Below, one piece after another: positions 54,255 through 62,999 of a stretch of DNA of 64,000 bases. Numbering within the stretch: position 1 is the first letter of the stretch; each line of letters begins with the position of its first letter. Below the pieces are notes generated by a model. That model was not told where the DNA came from and ran no database searches. It saw nothing but the letters and a program-made list of their open reading frames with translations. The translations under genes and the position numbers were made by a program. Origin of the DNA: Deltaproteobacteria bacterium GWC2_55_46 (GTDB lineage Bacteria; Desulfobacterota; GWC2-55-46); contig LVEI03000001.1 in assembly GCA_001595385.3 (NCBI GenBank), positions 1,393,501 to 1,457,500 of the forward strand. Reading direction: 5' to 3'.

Positions 54255-55403
54255 TTAAAAGAAGAGCCTTCTCTTCCCGTTCTCTTTTTTATTCTCTGAA
54301 TTTACCGGAGAGGTGACCACCTCGGCGCCTTCCGCGACCCCGCCCTTTATTTCAGTGGCAACGCCGTCGGTGTCGCCTGTCTCGGCTTCCACGAACTCGG
54401 GCTCTCCGCCTTTAACAACATATACACCGGTCTTCGCCCCTTTGGTCTTGACCGCCTCCCTCGGCACAAGGAGAGCGTCCTTCCTTACGCTCGTCACAAT
54501 GCTCACGTCCGCTGTCATGCCGGGCCTTAAAAGCGATTTTTCCCTGTCAATGACCCTTACGACGACATCGAAGACCGTGACGGTCATCTCTGTCCTGCCC
54601 TTCGGCGCTACCCGCTCTACCACGCCTGCGAACTCCTTTTCCGGAAGGGAGTCTACCTTTATAACGGTTTGCTGACCGGGCCTTATCCTCGCTATGTCCA
54701 CCTCATCTATGTTAGCCGTGACGAAGATGTTATCGAGGTTCGCCATGCTGAATATCTGAGTCCCCTCGGAGGCCGAGGAGAGGGTGGAAGATATCACCTG
54801 CCCCCTGTCCACGAACTTCTTTAATACGGTACCAGCGAAGGGCGCCTTTATCTTCGTGTCAGCAAGACGTTCTCTCGCCTCTTTCAAGGCCTCTTTTGTC
54901 TGCATGAGCTCGGCCTCGGAGAGCTTTACGTCAGACCCGGCCTTCAAAAAGCCTATCTCGGCATCATCGAGCTCCTGCCTTGATATGATGCCCTCCTCAA
55001 AAAGCCTCCTCTGCCTCTGAAGCCTTACGTCCGCGTCCTTCCGGGATATCCCGGCCTTCTCAAGCCTCGCCTCCGACATCAGGAGGGCCGCCTCGGCCTG
55101 CTTTGCCCTGGCCTCCTCTGTCTGCGGGTCGAGGCGCACTACGACGTCGCCCTTTTTAACGAGGTCGCCTTCGTTGAAAGGGAAGTCGATTATCTCTCCC
55201 CCGGCCTTGCTCTTGACGACGACCTCGACCTCCGGGTTTACAGTCCCGTTGGCCATGGCCTCCATCTTCAAGGTGCCTATGGCGACCTTCGCCGTCTTAA
55301 GCGGCTCAGTGTCCTTCTCCTTGTCTCCGCCGCTCAAGGCGAATAGAGCCGCGGCGGATATTGCCGCAACCGCGGCTATTATAGCGTACCACTTTTTAGT
55401 CAT
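54255..55403 (-). CDS. MacA-like periplasmic adaptor (membrane fusion protein)
   Basis: The 382-residue protein has one N-terminal membrane anchor (residues 6-24), a biotinyl-lipoyl-like domain (VKSKAGGEIIDFPFNEGDLVKKGDVVVRL), an alpha-helical hairpin (90-180), and beta-barrel and membrane-proximal domains. It bridges the MacB-type transporter and the TolC-like channel. The start overlaps the stop of the upstream tolC-type gene by 4 nt. Confidence 0.9.
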   Translation of the reverse strand: MTKKWYAIIAAVAAISAAALFALSGGDKEKDTEPLKTAKVAIGTLKMEAMANGTVNPEVEVVVKSKAGGEIIDFPFNEGDLVKKGDVVVRLDPQTEEARAKQAEAALLMSEARLEKAGISRKDADVRLQRQRRLFEEGIISRQELDDAEIGFLKAGSDVKLSEAELMQTKEALKEARERLADTKIKAPFAGTVLKKFVDRGQVISSTLSSASEGTQIFSMANLDNIFVTANIDEVDIARIRPGQQTVIKVDSLPEKEFAGVVERVAPKGRTEMTVTVFDVVVRVIDREKSLLRPGMTADVSIVTSVRKDALLVPREAVKTKGAKTGVYVVKGGEPEFVEAETGDTDGVATEIKGGVAEGAEVVTSPVNSENKKENGKRRLFF

Positions 55404-56917
55404 CTCACCTCTGAAGCGCTTTTGATGTTTATCCCCAGCTCCTCAAGGAGTGTGCCTTTTTCCCTGTAGAATCTAAGGAGCACCTTATTATAGTCCGAGA
55501 CCGCCGCCAGCCTCTTGAGCCGGGATTGCAGGAGGTCGTCCTGGATCCTCAGCACGTTAAAGGTAGTCGACCTGCCGGCCTCGAGCTTTTTTTCCTCTGC
55601 AGAGAGGGTCTCTTCCGCGAGCCTTACAGCCTCCCCCGCGGCTTCCAGCCTCTTTGCATCCGTCGCTATTTCCTTCAAGGCCTCGTCGAGCTTGAGTATC
55701 ATCCCCTGCTCAATGCGTTTGAGCCGTATCTTCGATTGTAACGCCTGAAGCCTTGCAGCCTCAAGCTCTCCGCGAGCGCCCCGTGAGCCAAGCGGATATC
55801 TGAAGAGGAGGCCAAGCCTCCATTCCGGGTTGTCATCAAGGTTGCTGAAGGAATCTGAAAATGAATCACCGAGTCCGTTGTAGCCGTAGCTCGCCTCGAG
55901 GTCTACCTCAGGGTAGGTCTGGTTTTCCGTGTACCTTATCTCTATGTTGTTCCTCTCAAGGACGCTCTTCGCTTCAAGGTACTCAGGCCTTGCCTCTATC
56001 GCGGAATTGACGGCTTCCCTGAGGCTGCCTCCGGCTGGCCGAAGAGTTCCATCGCCCACAGGCACGATCTCTTTTCCGCTTATGGCGTAAGCGTCTTTTG
56101 AGAGGAGCTCTTTAAGCGCCCTTTCACCGGACTGGACCGCCTTTTCCGCAACGAGCACGTCTTCCTTTCTCGACGCGGCGGCAGATTCGGCCTGCACCAG
56201 CTCAAGGCGGGATATCGCCCCTGCCTCGAGCTTTTTCCTGTTCACGTACAGGAGCACCTCCGCGAGCTTTAGAGATTCTACCCTCGCGGCAAGAGCGCTC
56301 CGCGCCTCCATGAGGGCCCACCATGCCTCCCCGTACCCTGAGACGGCGTCAAGGATGGCGCGCCCAAGCTCGTGCCCGGATATCTCTCTGTCCTTTCGCG
56401 CAAGCGTCACCTCCAGGAGGCTGGCCTCGCCGAACCCCCTCAGAAGAGGCTGCGTTATCGATACGCCGGAGAAGGACTCGTACTGGAACTCGAAGTCGTT
56501 GAAGGTATCGGCCGTCCAGCTGCTGTTCGTCTTGAGGGTATACTCCGTGCCGAAATACGTCTTCCCTGTCAGGCCCGCTTCAAGGCCGTATGACTCCGAC
56601 TCAACGGAGCTTAAGCCGCCGGCGGCGACACTTGAGCGCGCGCTCAAAGGGGTCGATCTGTCCTGCCTCGAGAAAGAGCCGAAGACCTCCATATCAAAGC
56701 CGCCGATGGCGCTTAGGACGCGAGCGTCGGCTATCCTGGGCTCTATCCTCTGCACGCTCAGGTCGAGGTTGTTCTCAAGGAGCATCTCGATCCCCTGGGA
56801 GAAGGAGAGCTCAAGGCGCTCTGCCGCTTGCGCGCCGCATGATGAGGCGAAAACGAAAACGGCCGGAAGTATGAGTGTAAGGAGCTTACGCATTAGAAGA
56901 AAACGAAAGAGGGTCAA
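55400..56917 (-). CDS. TolC-family outer-membrane channel
   Basis: The 505-residue protein has a signal peptide (cleavage near AQA-A), two internally repeated outer-membrane efflux domains (about 45-260 and 290-490) with long helical stretches, and a LSVQRIEPRIADARV-type opening. It provides the outer-membrane exit for the MacAB-like pump. It is the first gene of the operon tolC-macA-ATPase-permease-acuC; a group of hairpin repeats lies upstream. Confidence 0.9.
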   Translation of the reverse strand: MTLFRFLLMRKLLTLILPAVFVFASSCGAQAAERLELSFSQGIEMLLENNLDLSVQRIEPRIADARVLSAIGGFDMEVFGSFSRQDRSTPLSARSSVAAGGLSSVESESYGLEAGLTGKTYFGTEYTLKTNSSWTADTFNDFEFQYESFSGVSITQPLLRGFGEASLLEVTLARKDREISGHELGRAILDAVSGYGEAWWALMEARSALAARVESLKLAEVLLYVNRKKLEAGAISRLELVQAESAAASRKEDVLVAEKAVQSGERALKELLSKDAYAISGKEIVPVGDGTLRPAGGSLREAVNSAIEARPEYLEAKSVLERNNIEIRYTENQTYPEVDLEASYGYNGLGDSFSDSFSNLDDNPEWRLGLLFRYPLGSRGARGELEAARLQALQSKIRLKRIEQGMILKLDEALKEIATDAKRLEAAGEAVRLAEETLSAEEKKLEAGRSTTFNVLRIQDDLLQSRLKRLAAVSDYNKVLLRFYREKGTLLEELGINIKSASEVR

Positions 56918-56963
56918 GATGGCCCCATAATGGCCGGACAGAGATTGAACGCACTAACAGGAT

Positions 56964-56994
56964 GTTGAAAAAGTCCATCCGGGACTTTTTCAAC
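56964..56994. repeat. Perfect inverted repeat, GTTGAAAAAGTCC
   Basis: GTTGAAAAAGTCC, 5-nt loop, GGACTTTTTCAAC. It is part of the repeat cluster between metV and the tolC-type gene and resembles the GATGGACTTTTTCAAC dispersed repeats. Confidence 0.8.
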
Positions 56995-57081
56995 TACGAT
57001 TTGGCCTGAGTGAATCAGTCCAAATCTTACAGATTGCCCGGCTTTTCAAGTCTCGCAATCTGGCAATCCGTCCATGGATTG

Positions 57082-57115
57082 CTTTAGCAGGCTGTTTTTC
57101 AACAGCCTGCTAAAG
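57082..57115. repeat. Perfect hairpin repeat (copy of 36342-36374)
   Basis: CTTTAGCAGGCTGTT, loop TTTC, AACAGCCTGCTAAAG. Both arms match the element at 36342-36374. It lies just after the metV stop codon. Confidence 0.85.
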
Positions 57116-57120
57116 AGGTA

Positions 57121-57807
57121 TCAGCCCTTTTTATCTTTCCTGTCGGCTGTCCTGGCAGGCTCGCGCAAGAGCACCTTCCTCGGCCTAATCCCGACCGAGT
57201 GGTCCTTGGGCGCGGCTATCTTCCTTAAAACATCAAGGCGCCCCTGCTTCTTGAGTCTATTGTAGATGCTCACCCAGGCGCACTCTCTGTCAAGGTATAC
57301 TTCGCACATGCCGTCGGCCACGCCGCCGCACGGGCCGTTCAGGAGCCCCTTGGGACATTCGGTATGCGGGCATATGGCGCCGGTCTCCGCAAGGACGCAC
57401 TCGCCGCAAAGGGCGCATCCCTCGAAGAACCTGCCGAAGCGCTCGACGGTTGCGAGAAAGGTCGAATCGAGGGCCGGGAGCACAGGCTGGGTCTCGTCGG
57501 CCACGTCAGCGATCGTCCTTACGCCAGCGCCGCAGGCGAGCACAAGGACGGCTTCCGCCTTTTTCGCGGCCTCGTCCTCCCTGTACGTCTTGAGCACCAG
57601 CTGCCTGTAGCATGTCTCCGCTGGAATAGAGCTTCCGAGGACCTTAAAGCCCCTCTCCTCGAGGGCACGGGTCATCTCCGTAACCTCTTTTTTACCGCCT
57701 GTGGCGCACTGCTCGGCGCATGAGTCACAGCCAAAGAGGTAAACGCTCTTCTTTCCATTTAAAGAGGCGGCTACAGCCTCTATGTCCTTCTTTTTAGTGA
57801 TTATCAT
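57121..57807 (-). CDS. metV: Methylene-THF reductase partner MetV (MTHFR_C, Cys-rich)
   Basis: The 228-residue protein matches the Cys-rich MTHFR_C family. It has C27/C30/C34 in CDSCAEQC, C131/C134/C137 in CALCGEC, and the hallmark CPKGLLNGPCGG. In acetogens and related bacteria it pairs with MetF in methylene-tetrahydrofolate reduction and binds zinc and/or Fe-S. Here it is followed downstream by tolC-like and preceded by folD, 30 nt away; no metF is in the window. C1 metabolism links it to folD and to the glycine cleavage genes. Confidence 0.85.
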   Translation of the reverse strand: MIITKKKDIEAVAASLNGKKSVYLFGCDSCAEQCATGGKKEVTEMTRALEERGFKVLGSSIPAETCYRQLVLKTYREDEAAKKAEAVLVLACGAGVRTIADVADETQPVLPALDSTFLATVERFGRFFEGCALCGECVLAETGAICPHTECPKGLLNGPCGGVADGMCEVYLDRECAWVSIYNRLKKQGRLDVLRKIAAPKDHSVGIRPRKVLLREPARTADRKDKKG

Positions 57808-57837
57808 TTTTAGGATATGAGCGGGCTTAAAGGCCTG

Positions 57838-58698
57838 TCAGGCGCGTTTCGCCGCTTCAACGGTGTTTTTAAGGAGCATGGCTATGGTCATGGGCCCCAC
57901 GCCGCCTGGCACGGGGGTTATGAAGGCCGCGTGTTCGGAAGCACCCTCAAAGTCCACGTCGCCCACCAGCCTCCCTTCGCTCGTGCGGTTTATGCCCACG
58001 TCTATCACTATAGCGCCCTTTTTTATCCAGTCTCCCTTTACGAACTCGGCCCTGCCGACGGCGGCCACAACGACGTCAGCAGCCCTTACCCTCTCGGGCA
58101 GCCCCTTTGTCTTTGAATGGCAGACGGTCACGGTCGCGTTCCTCTTGAGGAGCATCATCGCCATGGGTTTGCCCACTATGTTGCTCCTGCCAACGACAAC
58201 GGCCTCCTTGCCGGAGAGGTCTACCCCGGTAGAGTCTATGAGCCTCATCACGCCAAAGGGCGTGCAGGGCTGAAGTACCGGGTTTCCTATCATGAGGCGG
58301 CCCATATTATAAGGGTGGAAGCCGTCCACGTCCTTCATGGGGGATATCTCTTCGAGTATCGCCTCTTCGTCGATATGCTTTGGCAACGGGAGCTGGACAA
58401 GTATGCCGTGGACCTCTTTCGAGGCGTTAAGTTCACGTATGAGATCAAGTAGTTCCGCCTGTGTCGTGCTCTCAGGGAGCTTGTGATGGGTGGACCTTAT
58501 GCCCACCTCTTCGCAGGCCTTGATCTTGTTCCTGACATATACGACAGATGCCGGGTTCTCTCCGACCAGGACGACCGTAAGCCCGGGGGTTGTGCCGGTC
58601 TTTTCCTTCAGTCTCTGTATCTCGGTCTTTAGCTCGCCCCTTACCTGGGCGGCTATCTCCTTGCCGTCGATTATCTTCGCGCTCTTCACGTTTTCCAT
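57838..58698 (-). CDS. folD: Methylene-THF dehydrogenase/cyclohydrolase
   Basis: FolD interconverts 5,10-methylene-, methenyl- and 10-formyl-tetrahydrofolate. The 286-residue product has [25 protein letters not shown] with the catalytic lysine, [20 protein letters not shown] and [17 protein letters not shown] in the NADP site, ending with the [13 protein letters not shown] motif. It is transcribed with metV. Confidence 0.96.
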   Translation of the reverse strand: MENVKSAKIIDGKEIAAQVRGELKTEIQRLKEKTGTTPGLTVVLVGENPASVVYVRNKIKACEEVGIRSTHHKLPESTTQAELLDLIRELNASKEVHGILVQLPLPKHIDEEAILEEISPMKDVDGFHPYNMGRLMIGNPVLQPCTPFGVMRLIDSTGVDLSGKEAVVVGRSNIVGKPMAMMLLKRNATVTVCHSKTKGLPERVRAADVVVAAVGRAEFVKGDWIKKGAIVIDVGINRTSEGRLVGDVDFEGASEHAAFITPVPGGVGPMTIAMLLKNTVEAAKRA

Positions 58699-58820
58699 AG
58701 GATTTCAGGTGGTTTTTTAAGGAAGTATACTTTAACAGGGCCGGTTTTGCAAAGCATATTTGGGGAAAAGGGTCATATACCCGGCGCCTGTCCGTTCCGG
58801 GGATGTTTTGTTCCAAACAC

Positions 58821-58851
58821 TTGACAGGATGTAACGGCAATGCTTTATTAT
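58821..58851 (+). promoter_or_regulatory. Promoter for the small coiled-coil gene
   Basis: TTGACA (58821-58826) is followed by TTTATT at 17 nt or TATTAT (58846-58851) at 19 nt, 66-96 nt before the ATG. Confidence 0.5.
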
Positions 58852-58916
58852 CAGAGGCGGAAGGTTTTGAATTCGTTTTTCTTTTTCTATCTGGTGTACA
58901 AGGGAAAGGAGGGATA

Positions 58917-59228
58917 ATGGGTTTTTGGGACCGTATGAACGACGAGCTTAAACGGGCCATGGAAGAGAGCTGGTCCGCGGTAAAAGAGAGCGCCAGGATC
59001 GGCAAGCTGCGCCTGCGCGTACACAACCTCCATAAGGACGCGGAGAGGCGCTTCAAGGAAATAGGCGGGATAGTCTATGAATCGGCCAAGCTCCCCTGGG
59101 AAAACCCCCTCCAGAAGCCTGAGGTACAGAAGGCCATAGAGGAGATAAAGAAGATAGAGGCGGAAACTGAGGCCATCGAGGATGAGATAAAGAAACTAAA
59201 GCACAAAGAGGCCTCTGAAAAGAAGTAA
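58917..59228 (+). CDS. Small helical (coiled-coil) cytoplasmic protein
   Basis: The ATG at 58917 has a perfect AAAGGAGG SD and gives a 103-residue, highly charged, mostly alpha-helical protein (MGFWDRMNDELKRA...). The last 35 residues are a Glu/Lys coiled coil. It has no signal peptide or cysteine. I do not recognise a function; it lies upstream of a Kef-type antiporter on the same strand (68-nt gap). Confidence 0.75.
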   Translation: MGFWDRMNDELKRAMEESWSAVKESARIGKLRLRVHNLHKDAERRFKEIGGIVYESAKLPWENPLQKPEVQKAIEEIKKIEAETEAIEDEIKKLKHKEASEKK

Positions 59229-59296
59229 CTCGCCCGGACAGTCCTTCAATAAGCATTTTTTTAAATGGACTTATTTCATGCCTGTAAAGAGCTGAG

Positions 59297-61288
59297 ATGG
59301 AGAACATACCCCTTCTAAGGGACATAGTCATACTGATGGCGGTCTCGGTGCCGCTAAGCATGCTCCTCACCAGGTTCGGGCTGCCTACCGTGGTCGGCTT
59401 TCTTCTGACCGGCGTAATAATCGGCCCTTACGGCTTCGCGCTTGTCAGGGACACGCACACCGTAGAGCTCCTTGCCCAGATAGGCGTAGTCCTCCTTCTT
59501 TTCACCATCGGATTAGAGTTCTCGATAGCAAAGCTCCTCAACATAAGGCGCGAAGGCATAATGGGCGGCGGCTTCCAGGTGGGGCTCACCGTCATATTGG
59601 TCATGGCGATATCCCTTATCCTCGGCCAGAATTTATCCGTGGCCCTGCTCCTGGGCTTTATCATCTCCCTTTCGTCAACCGCGATAGTCCTGAAATTATT
59701 GGCAGACAAGGGAGAGGTCAACACCCCGCAGGGGAACTTCTCGGTGGGCGTGCTCCTATTCCAGGACCTTGCAGTGGTCCTGATGGTCATGGTGCTCCAG
59801 TCGATAGGGATAGACGACGGGGCCTCTCCCTTCGATATCACAAAGAAACTGGGTCTTTCCTTCGCGGCCTTCGCGATAATAGTCGCCGCGGTAGTCTGGT
59901 TCATTCCAAGGCTCTTTGACCAGGTCGTGAAGCTCAGGAACAGGGAGGTATTCATCCTCACCATCGTCCTTGTCTGCCTCGGCACCGCCTGGTTTACCTC
60001 CCTTTTCGGACTCTCCCTTGCCCTCGGGGCCTTCATCGCCGGATTGGCCATCTCAGAGTCCGAGTACTCCAACCAGATAGTCGCCGAGGTCATCCCGTTC
60101 AGGGATACCTTCTCAAGCCTCTTTTTCATGTCCATCGGCATGCTCCTCGACCTGAGCTATTTCTACGGACAGATAGGGTGGGTTGCGCTGCTGGTAGTGG
60201 CGATAATAGCCGTCAAGGCCCTTATAGTAGTCGGGGTGGGGCAGATCATGAAGTACCCCCTGAGGCTTTCGGTCATCGTCGGCTTGAACCTCGCCCAGAT
60301 AGGCGAGTTCTCCTTCATCCTCATGAATATGGGGCAGGATTATAACCTTTTAAACCACGGGCTCTACCAGTCGCTCCTGGCGGCCTCTATAATAAGCATG
60401 GCGCTTACGCCGTTCATCTACCAGAGGTCGGCGGGGCTGGCGTATGATATCGGCAGGCGCATCGGCAAGGGCGGGGGGCGCGAGGGGCAAACCAAAAGCC
60501 ACATGTCCAACCATGTGATAATCATCGGCTACGGCCTGAATGGGCGAAACCTCGCCAGGGTCTTGAAGGAAACCGGCATACACCATGTGATAATGGAGAT
60601 GAACATGGAGAGGGTGAAGGCGGCCAAGGCAGAGGGGCACGCCGCCTATTTCGGAGACGCGAGCCACCCTGAGGTCTTCAAAAGGCTCGGCGTTGACAAG
60701 GCCAAGATGGTCGTTACCGCCATATCAGACCCCATAAGCACGAGGGTCATCGTGAAGACCGCGCGCGAGATGAACCCGGCTGTATCGGTGCTTGTGCGTA
60801 CGAGATATATAAAAGAGGTAGAAGAGCTGTACAGGCTCGGCGCCAACCAGGTGATACCGGAGGAGTTCGAGACGTCGGTAGAGATATTCGCGAGGGTCCT
60901 GAAGGACTACAGGATACCCACGAACATCATACAGAACCAGATAGACCTCATCAGGGAGGAGGGCTACGCGATGCTTCGAAACCCGTCCCTTATGAGCGAC
61001 AAGCTCTCGCGCCTTTCCGCTATCCTTGAGAAGACCGTGATGGACACCTATTATGTGGACGCGGCCTGCTCGGTAGCCGGTCTTACCATAAAGGAGCTCG
61101 ATCTACGGAAGAGCACCGGGGCCTCCATCATCGCAATATCCCGCGGCGCCGGGGCAAATACCAACCCTGCGCCGGATTTCAGGATAGAGGCTGGCGACAT
61201 CCTCGTCATACTCGGTAGCCACGCCCAGCTCGCCGGGGCCTTCAAGATGCTAAAAGACAGGTGCCCGCTGCCGGAAGGAAGGGACTGA
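59297..61288 (+). CDS. CPA2 monovalent cation/proton antiporter with TrkA-N/C domains
   Basis: The 663-residue protein has about 12 membrane spans (residues 5-385) of the KefB/KefC/YbaL type, including FLLTGVIIGPYGFALV and GIVLLLFTIGLEFS-like (GVVLLLFTIGLEFS). A cytoplasmic RCK/TrkA-N domain (GYGLNGRNLARVL, NAD-binding) and a TrkA-C domain follow. It would exchange K+ or Na+ for H+ under nucleotide control. The glutathione-binding residues of KefC are not evident, so it is a general CPA2 member. Confidence 0.9.
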   Translation: MENIPLLRDIVILMAVSVPLSMLLTRFGLPTVVGFLLTGVIIGPYGFALVRDTHTVELLAQIGVVLLLFTIGLEFSIAKLLNIRREGIMGGGFQVGLTVILVMAISLILGQNLSVALLLGFIISLSSTAIVLKLLADKGEVNTPQGNFSVGVLLFQDLAVVLMVMVLQSIGIDDGASPFDITKKLGLSFAAFAIIVAAVVWFIPRLFDQVVKLRNREVFILTIVLVCLGTAWFTSLFGLSLALGAFIAGLAISESEYSNQIVAEVIPFRDTFSSLFFMSIGMLLDLSYFYGQIGWVALLVVAIIAVKALIVVGVGQIMKYPLRLSVIVGLNLAQIGEFSFILMNMGQDYNLLNHGLYQSLLAASIISMALTPFIYQRSAGLAYDIGRRIGKGGGREGQTKSHMSNHVIIIGYGLNGRNLARVLKETGIHHVIMEMNMERVKAAKAEGHAAYFGDASHPEVFKRLGVDKAKMVVTAISDPISTRVIVKTAREMNPAVSVLVRTRYIKEVEELYRLGANQVIPEEFETSVEIFARVLKDYRIPTNIIQNQIDLIREEGYAMLRNPSLMSDKLSRLSAILEKTVMDTYYVDAACSVAGLTIKELDLRKSTGASIIAISRGAGANTNPAPDFRIEAGDILVILGSHAQLAGAFKMLKDRCPLPEGRD

Positions 61289-61317
61289 GCCGGTTCATGT
61301 GTTGGCTCAAGCCAGAT

Positions 61318-61353
61318 AAAAAAAACCCCCTCCAACACTGGAGGGGGTTTTTT
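61318..61353. terminator. Strong bidirectional terminator
   Basis: An A-run, CCCCCTCCA, loop ACAC, TGGAGGGGG and a T-run between the convergent antiporter and zinc-ribbon genes. Confidence 0.92.
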
Positions 61354-61374
61354 AATCTCATCTGATAATCTCTA

Positions 61375-61668
61375 TTATCTCTCGTTGGGGAGTTTATATC
61401 CCGCGCCAGCGAACTGGATATTAGCCGGGTCGTCGCACCTCGGGGGAGAAACCGCGTGCACCCCGCCGCACTTGGGGCATTTTCCAACGAAGGTCTTCAA
61501 CACGAAGGCCTCTCCGCAGCCCTGGCACTTGGCATTAAGCCCGCCGTCCGGGATAGGCGCGTTCCTCACTCCGCCGCCGTGGGCGTTATAGACGAACTCC
61601 ACAAGCTCCAACCCTTCTGAAAACGGTCCGCCACCGGCAGGCCCGCAGCTTCCGCAACCTTCACCCAT
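61375..61668 (-). CDS. Zinc-ribbon protein
   Basis: The 97-residue protein has CGSC at the N-terminus and a zinc ribbon formed by CQGC and CPKC near residues 48-67. It is followed by CDDPANIQFAGAGYKLPNER. FmdB-like and rubrerythrin-type ribbons have comparable knuckles, but the family is not certain. An AGGAGG SD precedes the ATG. Possible roles include nucleic acid or protein binding. Confidence 0.75.
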   Translation of the reverse strand: MGEGCGSCGPAGGGPFSEGLELVEFVYNAHGGGVRNAPIPDGGLNAKCQGCGEAFVLKTFVGKCPKCGGVHAVSPPRCDDPANIQFAGAGYKLPNER

Positions 61669-61775
61669 AAAACCTCCTGAAAAAAGCTAAAGAATTTCTA
61701 TAAGGATACTATATCGCGCGGAAATCTTCAATTAAAATCATGCCCGCGCGAGCTGCCATTCACCCATTATCATTA

Positions 61776-61819
61776 TTACATATAGTCTCTGTAATTATAC
61801 CCTTTAAAAATCTTATACT
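61776..61819 (+). promoter_or_regulatory. Putative controller-protein promoter of the RM cassette
   Basis: A -10 box TATACT (61814-61819) lies 8 nt before the C-protein ATG and no SD is present, suggesting a leaderless transcript. The TATAGTCTCTGTAATTATA region just upstream is AT-rich and partly symmetrical, as C-protein operators are. The -35 box is poor, which fits an activated promoter. Confidence 0.4.
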
Positions 61820-61827
61820 CCTGAGAC

Positions 61828-62058
61828 ATGGGAAAAAAGCAACCAGCCGATGAGAGATGTATTGCCCTTGGTCAGACCATAAAGAGACTAAGGGAGCAGA
61901 AGGGGCACACGCAAGAAGCCCTTGCTGAGAAGGCTGATATACACACCAGCTACATCGGCCAGATAGAACGGGGCATACGGTATCCGTCGCTTAAAATTCT
62001 TTTCAAGATAGCAGATGCCCTCAATTCAAAAATTTCAGACCTTTTTAAAGGGATTTAG
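61828..62058 (+). CDS. XRE-family HTH regulator, probable RM controller (C) protein
   Basis: The 76-residue protein is a single Cro/C1-type helix-turn-helix domain (GQTIKRLREQKGHTQEALAEKA...). Its size and position before a methylase and nuclease match C proteins that time restriction after methylation. It starts 8 nt after a -10 box with no SD. It ends 8 nt before the methylase. Confidence 0.82.
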   Translation: MGKKQPADERCIALGQTIKRLREQKGHTQEALAEKADIHTSYIGQIERGIRYPSLKILFKIADALNSKISDLFKGI

Positions 62059-62066
62059 AAGAACAG

Positions 62067-62999
62067 ATGTCCAAAAGCAGAGCAACTAAAAAGAGTACGC
62101 CCAAAAGGGCAAAAAATGAAGTCGTTTATGTAACTCCAGAAGGCAGTATAGAGCTTTTCAATTTTGAAGAGACAAGTGCCTATGGGGAAAAGCCCTATTC
62201 CGTATATTTCAACGATGATAAGCATCATGTAAGGCTTTTGCAGGGCAATTGTATCGAGGTGCTTAATCGCGCTCGTGAAAACAGTGTTGATATGATCTTT
62301 GCCGACCCACCATATTTTCTGTCGAACGGTGGAATTACCTGCCACGCAGGAAAAATGGTTTCGGTAAATAAGGGCAAATGGGATCAGTCTAAGGGAATAA
62401 AGGAGAACCACCAGTTTAACCTTGAATGGCTCGCGGCCTGCCAGCGCGTTCTAAAGCCGAATGGTACTATTTGGGTTTCTGGAACAACGCACATCATCTA
62501 TTCCATCGGCTTCGCGATGCAGGAGCTTGGCTTCAAGATCCTGAACGATATTGTCTGGTATAAAAGGAATGCGCCGCCTAACCTGTCCTGTCGATATTTT
62601 ACTCACTCAACGGAAATCGTCTTGTGGGCCGTCAAAAATGCCAAAGGGAAGCATTGCTTCAATTATCAGTTAATGAAGAAGATTAATGTCGGCAAGCAAA
62701 TGCGGAATGTCTGGGAAATATCCGCACCGCTTGCGGCAGAAAAGAAATTTGGCAAACACCCGACCCAAAAGCCGACTGATTTATTAAAAAGAATCATTCT
62801 TGCTTCCACACTGGAAGGCGACCTTGTACTTGATCCTTTTTGCGGAAGCTCGACCACTGGAGTCGCGTCAGCTTTATTGAATAGAAAATATGTTGGCATT
62901 GACCTCGAGGAAGAATACTTAAGTCTTTCAAAAAAACGCCTTGAGCAAGCTATCAGAGGACAAAATCTAACATTCTGTTGCGGGGACGAGGCATTATGA
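62067..62999 (+). CDS. Type II DNA methyltransferase (N6-adenine or N4-cytosine, beta class)
   Basis: The 310-residue enzyme has motif IV DPPYFLSN near residue 77 before motif I FCGSSTTG near residue 260, the beta-class order. The stretch from DPPYFLSNGG to VNKGKWDQS resembles the DpnA group. GKHPTQKP is also present. It would methylate the host site to protect it from the nuclease that follows. The recognition sequence cannot be read. Base use is clearly more AT-rich than the chromosomal genes around it. Confidence 0.9.
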   Translation: MSKSRATKKSTPKRAKNEVVYVTPEGSIELFNFEETSAYGEKPYSVYFNDDKHHVRLLQGNCIEVLNRARENSVDMIFADPPYFLSNGGITCHAGKMVSVNKGKWDQSKGIKENHQFNLEWLAACQRVLKPNGTIWVSGTTHIIYSIGFAMQELGFKILNDIVWYKRNAPPNLSCRYFTHSTEIVLWAVKNAKGKHCFNYQLMKKINVGKQMRNVWEISAPLAAEKKFGKHPTQKPTDLLKRIILASTLEGDLVLDPFCGSSTTGVASALLNRKYVGIDLEEEYLSLSKKRLEQAIRGQNLTFCCGDEAL

